Source of the DNA: Litoribacter populi | Lineage (GTDB): Bacteria > Bacteroidota > Bacteroidia > Cytophagales > Cyclobacteriaceae | NCBI RefSeq assembly: GCF_007483685.1 | Contig: NZ_VMKN01000001.1 | Location: forward strand, 2,034,393-2,098,392 | Length of the DNA: 64,000 nt | Direction of reading: 5' to 3' | Part shown: in pieces, positions 51,112-60,100 of the stretch | Numbering within the stretch: the stretch's first letter is position 1 | Layout: each line of letters starts with the position of its first letter | Position numbers and translations under genes: made by a program | Notes under the pieces: generated by a model | Seen by the model: only the letters and a program-made list of their open reading frames with translations | Database searches by the model: none | Told to the model about the DNA's origin: nothing

Positions 51112-54100
51112 ATGACTAAAAATTTTAAAACTTTTAAAAAAAAGCAATTCCTGCTGCTTTGGTTGGGGTTCACGCTAACCAGCTTGGGTATTTCAGCCCA
51201 AACAATTGAGACAGAAAAACCAGATTATATGCCTGGAGATACGGTATTAATAACTGGAAGCGGCTGGCAACCTGGTGAAAAAGTGGATCTCTCTATTAAG
51301 GAGGTCCCAACCGATCTTCCAAATGTGAACATAACAATAATAGCGGACAATGAGGGGAGTCTGATTTCAAAGGAATTCATAACTCAGGAGCACCATTTAG
51401 GCAAGGCTTTATTTATTGATGCAAGGGGGGATATGGGTGGTATGGCGGACGTTCATTTTACTGACGCCTCTTTTTCTACTGTCAAATCAGGACCATGGAA
51501 TAAAGGTGAGACATGGGGACATCCTGGAAATGATGTTGAAGGATTAGGCTATCCTGGTGCCAAAGATGTAGCAACTATTTTGAATGGGCATTCGGTAACT
51601 TTGTCTGAAGATGCTGCTGCCTTGCGGGTAACCATATCCGGAAATGTTGAAGGAAGCACTAAACTTGACCTCAATGGTTATCATTTAAGCGCAGCGGAGT
51701 GGGTGACACTTGCAAGTAGTGTTTCTGCTTTACGGAGATGCGAACTTCATGTTAACGGAGGAACTTTGACCACAACGCAGGTAAATGTCAATACTCTTAA
51801 TAATGGCTTTTCTAAAGTTTACCTACTTGCAGGGAGGGTGAATACTAATGTTTTCCGTATTGATTCCCATTACTCAAACGCATTCATCAGAGGATGGTCG
51901 GAATTGGAATTAGGGGATGATGGGGTGCTAGATGTCACTGGAAATTTCATCAGGACTGGTACTGGGGACAGTAAGTTTTTTGCAACAGAAAATAGTCATG
52001 TTTTGTATACCGGATCTCAAGCTCAACTTTTGAGGCTAGATGGCGGATATGTTTATGGAAATGTCATAATCACAAGTAATTCAACTGTGAATGTGAAAGA
52101 CCATATTACTCCTGAAAAGGTTAAAGGAAATATCATTATTGAAAAAGGTACTTTTTATTTAGAAAACAATACATCTATGTCAGGTCAACCAGGAAAGGTT
52201 TTTCATCTCAAAGATGGAGCGAGACTAAGACTTTCGGGACATTGGTCTAATTCATTCCCCACTGTAATTATTGATAAAAACAGCACGGTTCAATATGCCA
52301 CAGGAACTCAAAATATTGGGGCTATTTCTTATGGTAATTTGGAGTTGACAGGGTCGGGGAATAAATATCTTACCGGTACGACCACTGTGCGTGGAAGATT
52401 TTTTATTGGCCTTAACTACTCCATTCGGGCAGGGAATCACAATTTGATTCTGAAAGGAAATTTTGTGAATAATGGAATTTTTTACCAAGAATCATCAACG
52501 GTTGCCTTCAGTGGAAATTCAAGTATGCAAACGATAACAGGTAGGGCCACTACATTTAACAATCTGATTATTGATAAGGAGGATGGTGACTTAGAGCTAG
52601 GGAGTAACAATATTTCCATCAATGGATTACTGGACCTTAAACGGGGAAAGATAATCACTGGAATGCATGAAGTAAGGGTGAATGGTAATGGTGAAATAGG
52701 AGGCGGGTCTGCTTTATCCTATATAAGTGGAAATTTAAGAAGGCAAATTACACCAGCTAAACAACAGTATGACTTCCCAATCGGCACCGCTTTGGGTTTT
52801 ACGCCATCATTTCTTGAATTTCAAGAGTTATCAGGATCTGGAACCATTTTAGGAAAATCCAAAGATGGGCCTCATCCCTATGTTTCTGATCTGGGTTTTG
52901 AGCCGATACTTAACCGCCATTGGGAATTCGAGAATGACGCAGTTGGGTTTAAAAATTTTAATCTTTCGCTGGCTTTTTTACCAGCCGATATGAGTGAGGC
53001 TTTCAACTACAATAATTTCATGGTGGGTAAACACAACGGATCCTCGTGGTCATATCCAGGAGTCGGTACAAAATCGCCCAACAGCATTCAAGCCACAGGG
53101 CTGACTTCCTTTAGCAGCTTTGCAGTTGGAAGCGGGCAGGTAGCTACAAAGATTACCGTTGAAAACCCAGAGCCTGTAATTTATGGTACCGAAAGCATTA
53201 TCCTCTCTGCCAAGGTGGAAAGGGAAAATGATGATTCGACTCCTATTGAGGAAGGTTTTGTGGATTTTTTTATGGATGAAATCAAGATCGGGACATCCGA
53301 AAAGGTTAGTGAAGGAGTAGCAACATTGGAATTTGACCCCTCCCATTTAAAAGTTGGAAGCTATCAGCTATTGGCTATTTATAGCGGGTCGGGTATGATT
53401 TCCGACAGCTCGTCTGATTTGGAGGGAGGTGGAGTATTGGTAGTGGAAAAAGCTGGTTTATTAATTAGGGCCAAAGACCAAGACAAAATCTATGGGGATG
53501 CTTTCAATTTTTCTGATTCCGATTATCTTGTGGAAGGCCTGGTAAATGATGATAGGGTACACTCTGTTTCTATTTTTAGCTTAGGAATGGATGTTACATC
53601 AAGCGTTACCCCAGAAGGAGTGGTTTATCCTATTTTAGCCAGTGCCGCACAGGGCGAAGGGTTGGAAAATTATGATATACAGTATCTAGAGGGGAAATTT
53701 TCTGTAGCCGCCAAGCCCATAGCCCTAAAAGTTAAAGATCGGATAAAGACCTATGGTGATGAGCTTGATCTCGGAGTTCTTGCTTTTATTGTTACTGAAG
53801 GAGCTTTGGTAAATGAGGATATCATCCAGGGGGTGAAGTTGGAAAGTTTGGGCGCCTTAGCCTCAGCAACAGTAGGGGATAATTATGTTGTTGTAGCCAG
53901 TGGAGCCTTTGGAGAAGGGGTTGAAAATTACTTGATTGAATATATTGACGGCCAATTGACTGTTGAAGCCAAACCCATATCAATTAGCGCGTCAGACAGG
54001 GTGAAAACCTATGGGGATGAGCTCGATCTTGGCACTACAGCTTTTACTGTTCCTGAAGGAGCTTTGGTAAATGAAGATATTATCCAGGGGGTGAAACTGA

Positions 54101-56328
54101 AAAGTTTGGGCGCTTTAGTCACAGCAACAGTAGGGGATAATTATTCTATTGTAGCAAATGGGGCCTATGGAGAAGGCCTTGATAACTATGTGATTCAATA
54201 TCATGATGGAAATTTGACTGTTGAAGCTAAACCCATATCAATTAGCGCATCAGACAGGGTAAAAATTTATGGAGATGAGCTCGATCTTGGCACTGCAGCT
54301 TTTACTATTCCTGAAGGAGCTTTGGTAAATGAAGATTTTATCCAGGGGGTGAAGCTGGAAAGTTTGGGCGCGCAAGCTACAGCACCAGTAAGGGATAATT
54401 ATATTATTGTTGCCCGTGGGGCAGAAGGTTTAGGTCTTGAAAATTATGACGTCCAATATGTAGATGGGAAATTGGAAGTGATTAAAGCACCACTGTTGGT
54501 CAGTAATTCAGACAAGAATAAGAGCTTCGGGGAAAGTTTGGAAGATTCGTATTTTACAGGAAGTTTGATTGGAGTGGTAGCGGGAGATCAAATTACTGTA
54601 TTGAGGAGTAGTATCGGTGAAGAAGAATATGTACCGGTGGGTATTTATCCCATAATTGGAACATTGGTGGATCCTGATGATAGGCTAGGCAATTATACTG
54701 TAAGCAATGATGAAGGAACTTTAACTGTTACCCAAGCTTTAACCTCAATAACTCTAGCAGACGCCATCACAGATTGTGCAGGCAAGGTAAGGCTGATCGC
54801 TACTGTTACTTCCACCGCCCAATTCGAAATTAATGAAACTGGAGGCAAGGTAGAGTTTTGGAAGGGGGGCGATTTGATTGGGGATGTAGAACCTTCTGAA
54901 GTGATAAATGGAGTGTTTAAGGGTACTTTTGATCATGGTTTTGATGCCGGAAATGTATATAATATAACAGCACAGTACATTCCGATCTCAAATAATCTTC
55001 AAGGTTCTATTACTACTAACTCTGCCGAAGTAAACGTCCTCAACGCCACAGTTACCTCAAGCGTAGCCGAAAACGGAAAAGGAAATGTTGTAGTATTCGA
55101 AGGGGCGGCTTCTTCATTTGGCTTGCCTTCCAGCACCACTTTAACTGCATCCTTTACACCTTCTTTAGCCAATGTGTCCTATAAATGGTGGTATGTAGAA
55201 AATGGGGTCAGGAAGACTGTAACGAATAATGGTTCTACTTTAAAAGTAAATGCATCCGGTGACTTTGTAAGGGAGTATGATGTGGAAATCTCCAACAACG
55301 GAGTCTGTGCTGCAAGTGCCACCTTCAAGGTGATTTCAGTGGAAGCCTCTTGTGGCAATGGCGGCAATAAGGTTCAGGTGTGTCAAGTGCCTCCTGGAAA
55401 TCCAAATGCTCGTAAAACCATTTGCGTTAATGCCAATGCAGTACAAGCACTATTAGCCAATTCTGATTCCTTCATCGGAAGCTGCAACGTTTCCTACAGA
55501 GAAGGTGAAGAGCCTGGTTTCGAAGATGCAACCCAACTGCTCGGCGACTTGGTAACTGTTTCTTGGAAGACCTCCTTTGAAGAACTGCAGACTAGCTTGA
55601 ACAAAATCGGCAGTGAGCTGATGAATGGCGAAAATGCTCAAATTAAGTGGTTCAGCAATGGCTACGATCCAATTGTTGCAGGATTCTATGAGATCAACGG
55701 TGAGGTGATTAGCGTCAATGCAAGAAATATTGGATCCATTATTATCCCGATACTTGTAGAGGACAAAGCCCTTCCAACTAACATCCTCCTGAGCAGTGAA
55801 GTTATTGCTAAAGGTATCACAGCCGGATCTTCAATTGCGGATCTGACCACTGTGGATGAGGCGGATGATGTTCATGAGTATGCTTTGGATAACGGCTTGT
55901 TGGACAACAGCTTCTTCAGCATCGCAAACGGAAGACTTATCTGGAACAGCACCGAAAGTGTAAACAGCAGAATTAGCTATCAGGTAGCCATCCAATCCAC
56001 CGATAGGGTAGGCAACATGATCAGCAGAAATTTCATGCTGTATGCAGAAAAATCAGGTCTGGATAAACTCGAAATCTTCAACACCTTTACACCGGACAAT
56101 GACGGGGTAAACGACACTTGGGGAGTAGAGGAATTGAAAGCCTACCAAAACATCCGTATCACAATCTTTGACCGAGGTGGCAAGCAGGTGTTCCAAACTG
56201 ATGATGCAAAAGTACAGTGGGACGGAACCCATCAGGGCAGAGCATTACCGGTAGGTGCTTACTTTTATGTCATCGAAACAGGGCATGGAGATATGAGGAG
56301 AGGTACCTTAAATTTGTTGAGGAAGTAG
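51112..56328 (+). CDS. Giant surface protein with MBG repeats and type IX (type B) sorting domain
   Basis: 1738 aa. Signal peptide ending LGISAQ (about 30); a domain with DYMPGDTVLITGSGW shared with the second giant protein; a beta-helix-like part (about 130-620); an Ig-like module near 680-770; five MBG-like repeats 780-1206, three of them about 86 residues and near-identical (KTYGDELDLG); Ig-like modules; a Cys motif CQVPPGNPNARKTICV (near 1426); a module with TVDEADDVHEY; and the C-terminal LEIFNTFTPDNDGVNDTW to RRGTLNLLRK, the gliding-motility/CHU_C-type sorting signal recognized by the type IX secretion system. Likely a surface adhesin of SprB-like organisation. No enzyme motif seen. Confidence 0.92.
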   Translation: MTKNFKTFKKKQFLLLWLGFTLTSLGISAQTIETEKPDYMPGDTVLITGSGWQPGEKVDLSIKEVPTDLPNVNITIIADNEGSLISKEFITQEHHLGKALFIDARGDMGGMADVHFTDASFSTVKSGPWNKGETWGHPGNDVEGLGYPGAKDVATILNGHSVTLSEDAAALRVTISGNVEGSTKLDLNGYHLSAAEWVTLASSVSALRRCELHVNGGTLTTTQVNVNTLNNGFSKVYLLAGRVNTNVFRIDSHYSNAFIRGWSELELGDDGVLDVTGNFIRTGTGDSKFFATENSHVLYTGSQAQLLRLDGGYVYGNVIITSNSTVNVKDHITPEKVKGNIIIEKGTFYLENNTSMSGQPGKVFHLKDGARLRLSGHWSNSFPTVIIDKNSTVQYATGTQNIGAISYGNLELTGSGNKYLTGTTTVRGRFFIGLNYSIRAGNHNLILKGNFVNNGIFYQESSTVAFSGNSSMQTITGRATTFNNLIIDKEDGDLELGSNNISINGLLDLKRGKIITGMHEVRVNGNGEIGGGSALSYISGNLRRQITPAKQQYDFPIGTALGFTPSFLEFQELSGSGTILGKSKDGPHPYVSDLGFEPILNRHWEFENDAVGFKNFNLSLAFLPADMSEAFNYNNFMVGKHNGSSWSYPGVGTKSPNSIQATGLTSFSSFAVGSGQVATKITVENPEPVIYGTESIILSAKVERENDDSTPIEEGFVDFFMDEIKIGTSEKVSEGVATLEFDPSHLKVGSYQLLAIYSGSGMISDSSSDLEGGGVLVVEKAGLLIRAKDQDKIYGDAFNFSDSDYLVEGLVNDDRVHSVSIFSLGMDVTSSVTPEGVVYPILASAAQGEGLENYDIQYLEGKFSVAAKPIALKVKDRIKTYGDELDLGVLAFIVTEGALVNEDIIQGVKLESLGALASATVGDNYVVVASGAFGEGVENYLIEYIDGQLTVEAKPISISASDRVKTYGDELDLGTTAFTVPEGALVNEDIIQGVKLKSLGALVTATVGDNYSIVANGAYGEGLDNYVIQYHDGNLTVEAKPISISASDRVKIYGDELDLGTAAFTIPEGALVNEDFIQGVKLESLGAQATAPVRDNYIIVARGAEGLGLENYDVQYVDGKLEVIKAPLLVSNSDKNKSFGESLEDSYFTGSLIGVVAGDQITVLRSSIGEEEYVPVGIYPIIGTLVDPDDRLGNYTVSNDEGTLTVTQALTSITLADAITDCAGKVRLIATVTSTAQFEINETGGKVEFWKGGDLIGDVEPSEVINGVFKGTFDHGFDAGNVYNITAQYIPISNNLQGSITTNSAEVNVLNATVTSSVAENGKGNVVVFEGAASSFGLPSSTTLTASFTPSLANVSYKWWYVENGVRKTVTNNGSTLKVNASGDFVREYDVEISNNGVCAASATFKVISVEASCGNGGNKVQVCQVPPGNPNARKTICVNANAVQALLANSDSFIGSCNVSYREGEEPGFEDATQLLGDLVTVSWKTSFEELQTSLNKIGSELMNGENAQIKWFSNGYDPIVAGFYEINGEVISVNARNIGSIIIPILVEDKALPTNILLSSEVIAKGITAGSSIADLTTVDEADDVHEYALDNGLLDNSFFSIANGRLIWNSTESVNSRISYQVAIQSTDRVGNMISRNFMLYAEKSGLDKLEIFNTFTPDNDGVNDTWGVEELKAYQNIRITIFDRGGKQVFQTDDAKVQWDGTHQGRALPVGAYFYVIETGHGDMRRGTLNLLRK
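53713..54486 (+). repeat. Three tandem 258-bp (86-aa) repeats
   Basis: Units begin at 53713, 53971 and 54229 (exact 258-bp period); the second and third are nearly identical over the first about 120 bp. They encode MBG-type Ig-like modules of the first giant protein. Divergent relatives flank them. Confidence 0.85.
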
Positions 56329-56337
56329 AAGGACAAA

Positions 56338-56369
56338 AAAGGGCAGATGGCAAAGGCTATCTGCCCTTT
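56338..56369 (+). terminator. Rho-independent terminator
   Basis: AAAGGGCAGAT (56338-56348) pairs with ATCTGCCCTTT (56359-56369). The wording GGGCAGAT also opens the terminator after the second giant gene. Confidence 0.88.
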
Positions 56370-56569
56370 AATTGCTGATGGTAAAGGTTTAATATGGAGA
56401 ATCTAACTTCTTGCAAACGCAACCACAATAACTGACAGGATTAGTAGAAAACCCAATAAAAAAGCAATTCCCCCGCATGGTTGCCAGAAGGCTACCGATC
56501 TAAATCCGAAGAAGGTCCGAAAATGGTATGGGTTTATACCCTTTGTTCAATCCTTTCCATGATCCGAGC

Positions 56570-56659
56570 ACCGTAGATGAGGCAGATGATGTGCATGAAT
56601 ATGGCCTGGACAGCAGCTTCCTCAGTATCGTAAACGGAATTCTAATCTGGAACAGCACC
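56570..56659 (+). pseudogene. Decayed fragment of a third giant-protein copy
   Basis: These 90 bp translate to TVDEADDVHEYGLDSSFLSI and then VNGILIWNST, matching both giant proteins just before their C-terminal sorting domain, with an in-frame loss of five codons relative to the first (ALDNGLLDNSF becomes GLDSSF). No start or sorting domain is attached; downstream sequence is not similar. It is either a remnant of a deleted tandem copy or a recombination leftover. Confidence 0.85.
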
Positions 56660-57186
56660 ACCTTTACTTGTATTTGTCCAATCCCATGTCCCTGGTTTAT
56701 TTTAACACGAAACTGGTCTTCAACAGTCTGGCTAATTGTTTCTAAACGATTACTACCGAAAAGTATACAAAGGAACTGCTGAATTTCTTACGGGACGGAC
56801 GATGGTGTGGGAGGTCGACACTAATCCCGCTAATCTACCAAGTGATTGAGCTCCACAATTTTAGGGCCAATTGAAAAAAGGACCTTATTTAGAAAATTAA
56901 TTGAGGGATTGTAAAAGTTCTGTTTTTTATTTGAAAAAGAATATAATTGTTAAGAGTTAAATTTTTTCACCTATTTATGGCTTTTTTTATCTTTATTTTG
57001 TGTCGTAATATTAACCGATTAAAATTAATTAATCGGTTAAATTTATTCAAACAGCATTTTAGTCTTTACATATTGCATTTTAAAGTATATTTTTATTACA
57101 AAGATCCTGTGATTTTTTCAGGTTTTCATATGGCTCATTTTTTATAAGGCAAAAAAAAATCTACAAATTCCTAATTTTTATATCCA
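56660..57186. other. Intergenic region with a 30-bp perfect inverted repeat
   Basis: No credible gene; the frames here are AT-rich or low complexity. The left part is unassigned residual sequence next to the fragment. 57011-57040 is a perfect inverted repeat and probably belongs to the control region of the second giant gene. Confidence 0.5.
57011..57040. promoter_or_regulatory. 30-bp perfect inverted repeat before the second giant gene
   Basis: TTAACCGATTAA (57011-57022), AATTAA, TTAATCGGTTAA (57029-57040). A TATTTTG stretch (56994-57000) ends 10 bp before it and is one base short of TAnnTTTG. Looks like an operator (for example TetR-like) or a leader hairpin. Confidence 0.5.
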
Positions 57187-60100
57187 ATGAAAAGAATTTT
57201 ACTCTTTCTCTTCTGTGTCTGGTGGGCAGCAGCTGCCCATGCACAGACGCCGGCCTATCCAGTCGGCAGCGAACCCACGGTAGTCTCCGATAAGGACGAC
57301 TATGCACCAGGGGAGGTCGCCATTATCACGGGGTCCGGGTGGACCCTGGACACTTCGGTGCGGATCCATATTGATGAGGAACCGCATTATGATCATCATA
57401 ATGATTTCGACATCCAGGTCCGTGAAGACGGAAGCTGGATGTTGGAGTTTCCGATTGATGAGAGGCATTTGGGTGTGGCTTTTCATTTGGAGGTTACGGG
57501 AAATGTGACGGGGTATGTGGCAGAGACGTTTTTTACGGATGGCAATGTCACCTTCTCAGTAGGTGGGTTACCTTCAGGTGCATCAGCAAATGTTTCCTAT
57601 CAATATACCCAGGCTACTGGGCAGCCTACAGCAATAACTGGAAGTGATAATACTGTTTTTACTATTGCTTCAAGAAATAACAATGATGTGTTTTTTTCTT
57701 ATCCCGAAACGATAACTTATGATAATGAAAAATATAATCTTTCGTCTGTAGTTGTTTCTCAAGGAACCTTACAATCTGGTAATAGTCTATATGATTTTAG
57801 ATATAATTCACCATCCCAAGCTAGAACAATTACCGGAAATTATATATTATGTCCAAAACCAACAATTGAACCAGTACTAGGTCAGACTGTTATATATGGA
57901 ACAAATACGGAGTTTATCGTTTCTTCAAATAGTACAAGTTCTCTAACCCATCAATGGCAAGTTGACTCGGGAAACGGTTTTGAAAACATTCCAAGTGGAG
58001 GGATTTATTCTGGAGTTAATGCTGCCACTTTAAGCTTGACTAAGCCTACAGTGGCTATGTCTGGTTATAAATATAGAGTTGTTGTTGCAAATGACTGCGG
58101 AGAAGTCACTAGTGATGGTACTGCGACTTTAACTGTAAATGCTAAAGAGGTATTTGGGGCTTTTACAGTAGAAAACAAAACCTATGACGGGACTACAGAG
58201 GCAGAAGTACTTACAAGAACCTTAAATGGAGTTTTGGACAGTGATGAAGTTGCTTTGATCGGCGGAACAGCTGGTTTTGCAGACAAGAACGTTGATAATG
58301 ACAAAGTAGTCACTCCTTCAGGTATGGTATTATCAGGAAATGATGCAGATAATTACACCCTTACTACCATTGGAACTGCTACTGCTGACATTACTCCTGC
58401 TACCCTTGTGATCGGTATATCTGCCCAGGACAAGGTTTATGACGGCAATGTCACTGCCTCTACCACAGCTTCTATCTCAAGCGGTCTTATTTCTGGTGAC
58501 GATGTAGACGTGAGCTCCAACAACGGTGAGTTTGACGACAAGAATGTGGGCAATGACAAGGAAGTGACTGCTGATGTGGCCAAGTCCGGATCGGATGCTG
58601 GCAACTATATTGCGAACGCCACAGCTATTGCCCAGGCCGATATTACGCCTGCACAACTAGTGATCGGCATCTCTGCTGAAGATAAAGTTTATGATGGCAA
58701 TGTCACTGCCTCTACCACAGCTTCTATCTCAAGCGGTCTTATTTCTGGTGACGATGTAGACGTGAGCTCGAACAACGGTGAGTTTGACGATAAGAATGTA
58801 GGTACTGACAAGGAGGTGACCGCTGATGTGGCCAAGTCCGGAACGGATGCAGGCAACTATATGGCGAACGCCAGCGCTTCAACAACAGCTGATATTACAC
58901 CAGCTACTCTTGTGATCGGTATATCTGCTGAAGATAAAGTTTATGACGGCAATGTCACAGCCACTACCTCTGCTAGCATTACTAGCGGTCTTGTTTCAGG
59001 CGACAAAGTTGATGTGAGTTCGAACAACGGTGAGTTTGACGATAAGAATGTGGGCACTGGCAAGGAGGTGACCGCTGATGTGGCCAAATCCGGAACGGAT
59101 GCAGGCAACTATATGGCGAATGCCAGCGCTTCAACAACAGCTGACATTACACCAGCTACTCTTGTGATCGGAATATCTGCTGAAGATAAAGTTTATGATG
59201 GCAATGTCACTGCCTCTACCACGGCTTCTATCTCAAGTGGCCTTGTTTCAGGCGATGAAGTTGATGTGAGCTCGAACAACGGTGAGTTTGACGACAAGAA
59301 TGTAGGAACTGACAAAGAAGTGACTGCTGATGTATCCAAGTCCGGAACGGATGCTGGCAACTATGTTGCGAACGCCACAGCTATTGCCCAAGCCGATATT
59401 ACACCAGCTACTCTTGTGATCGGTATATCTGCTGAAGATAAAGTTTATGATGGCAATGTCACTGCCTCTACCACAGCTTCTATCTCAAGCGGTCTTATTT
59501 CTGGTGACAATGTAGACGTGAGTTCGAACAACGGTGAGTTTGACGACAAGAATGTTGGTACTGACAAGGAGGTGACCGCTGATGTGGCCAAATCCGGAAC
59601 GGATGCAGGCAACTATATGGCGAATGCCAGCGCTTCAACAACAGCTGATATTACACCAGCTACTCTTGTGATCGGTATATCTGTTGAAGATAAAGTTTAT
59701 GACGGCAATGTCACAGCCACTACCTCTGCTAGCATTACTAGCGGTCTTGTTTCAGGCGACAAAGTTGATGTGAGCTCCAACAACGGTGAGTTTGACGACA
59801 AGAATGTGGGCACTGGCAAGGAAGTGACTGCTGATGTGGCCAAGTCCGGATCGGATGCAGGCAACTATATTGCGAACGCCACAGCTATTGCCCAGGCCGA
59901 TATTACGCCTGCACAACTAGTGATCGGCATCTCTGCTGAAGATAAAGTTTATGATGGCAATGTCACTGCCTCTACCACAGCTTCTATCTCAAGCGGTCTT
60001 ATTTCTGGTGACGATGTAGACGTGAGCTCGAACAACGGTGAGTTTGACGATAAGAATGTAGGTACTGACAAGGAGGTGACCGCTGATGTGGCCAAGTCCG

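Noticed and set aside
56385-56500. Minus-strand hydrophobic reading frame (ACCATGCGG start region, then FLLGFLLIL-like stretch)
   Set aside because: The hydrophobic frame has no start codon in phase; probably chance or residue of rearranged DNA.
56947-57147. 66-aa Phe-rich ORF before the second giant gene
   Set aside because: Translation of A/T-rich DNA that includes the perfect inverted repeat; no coding signature.
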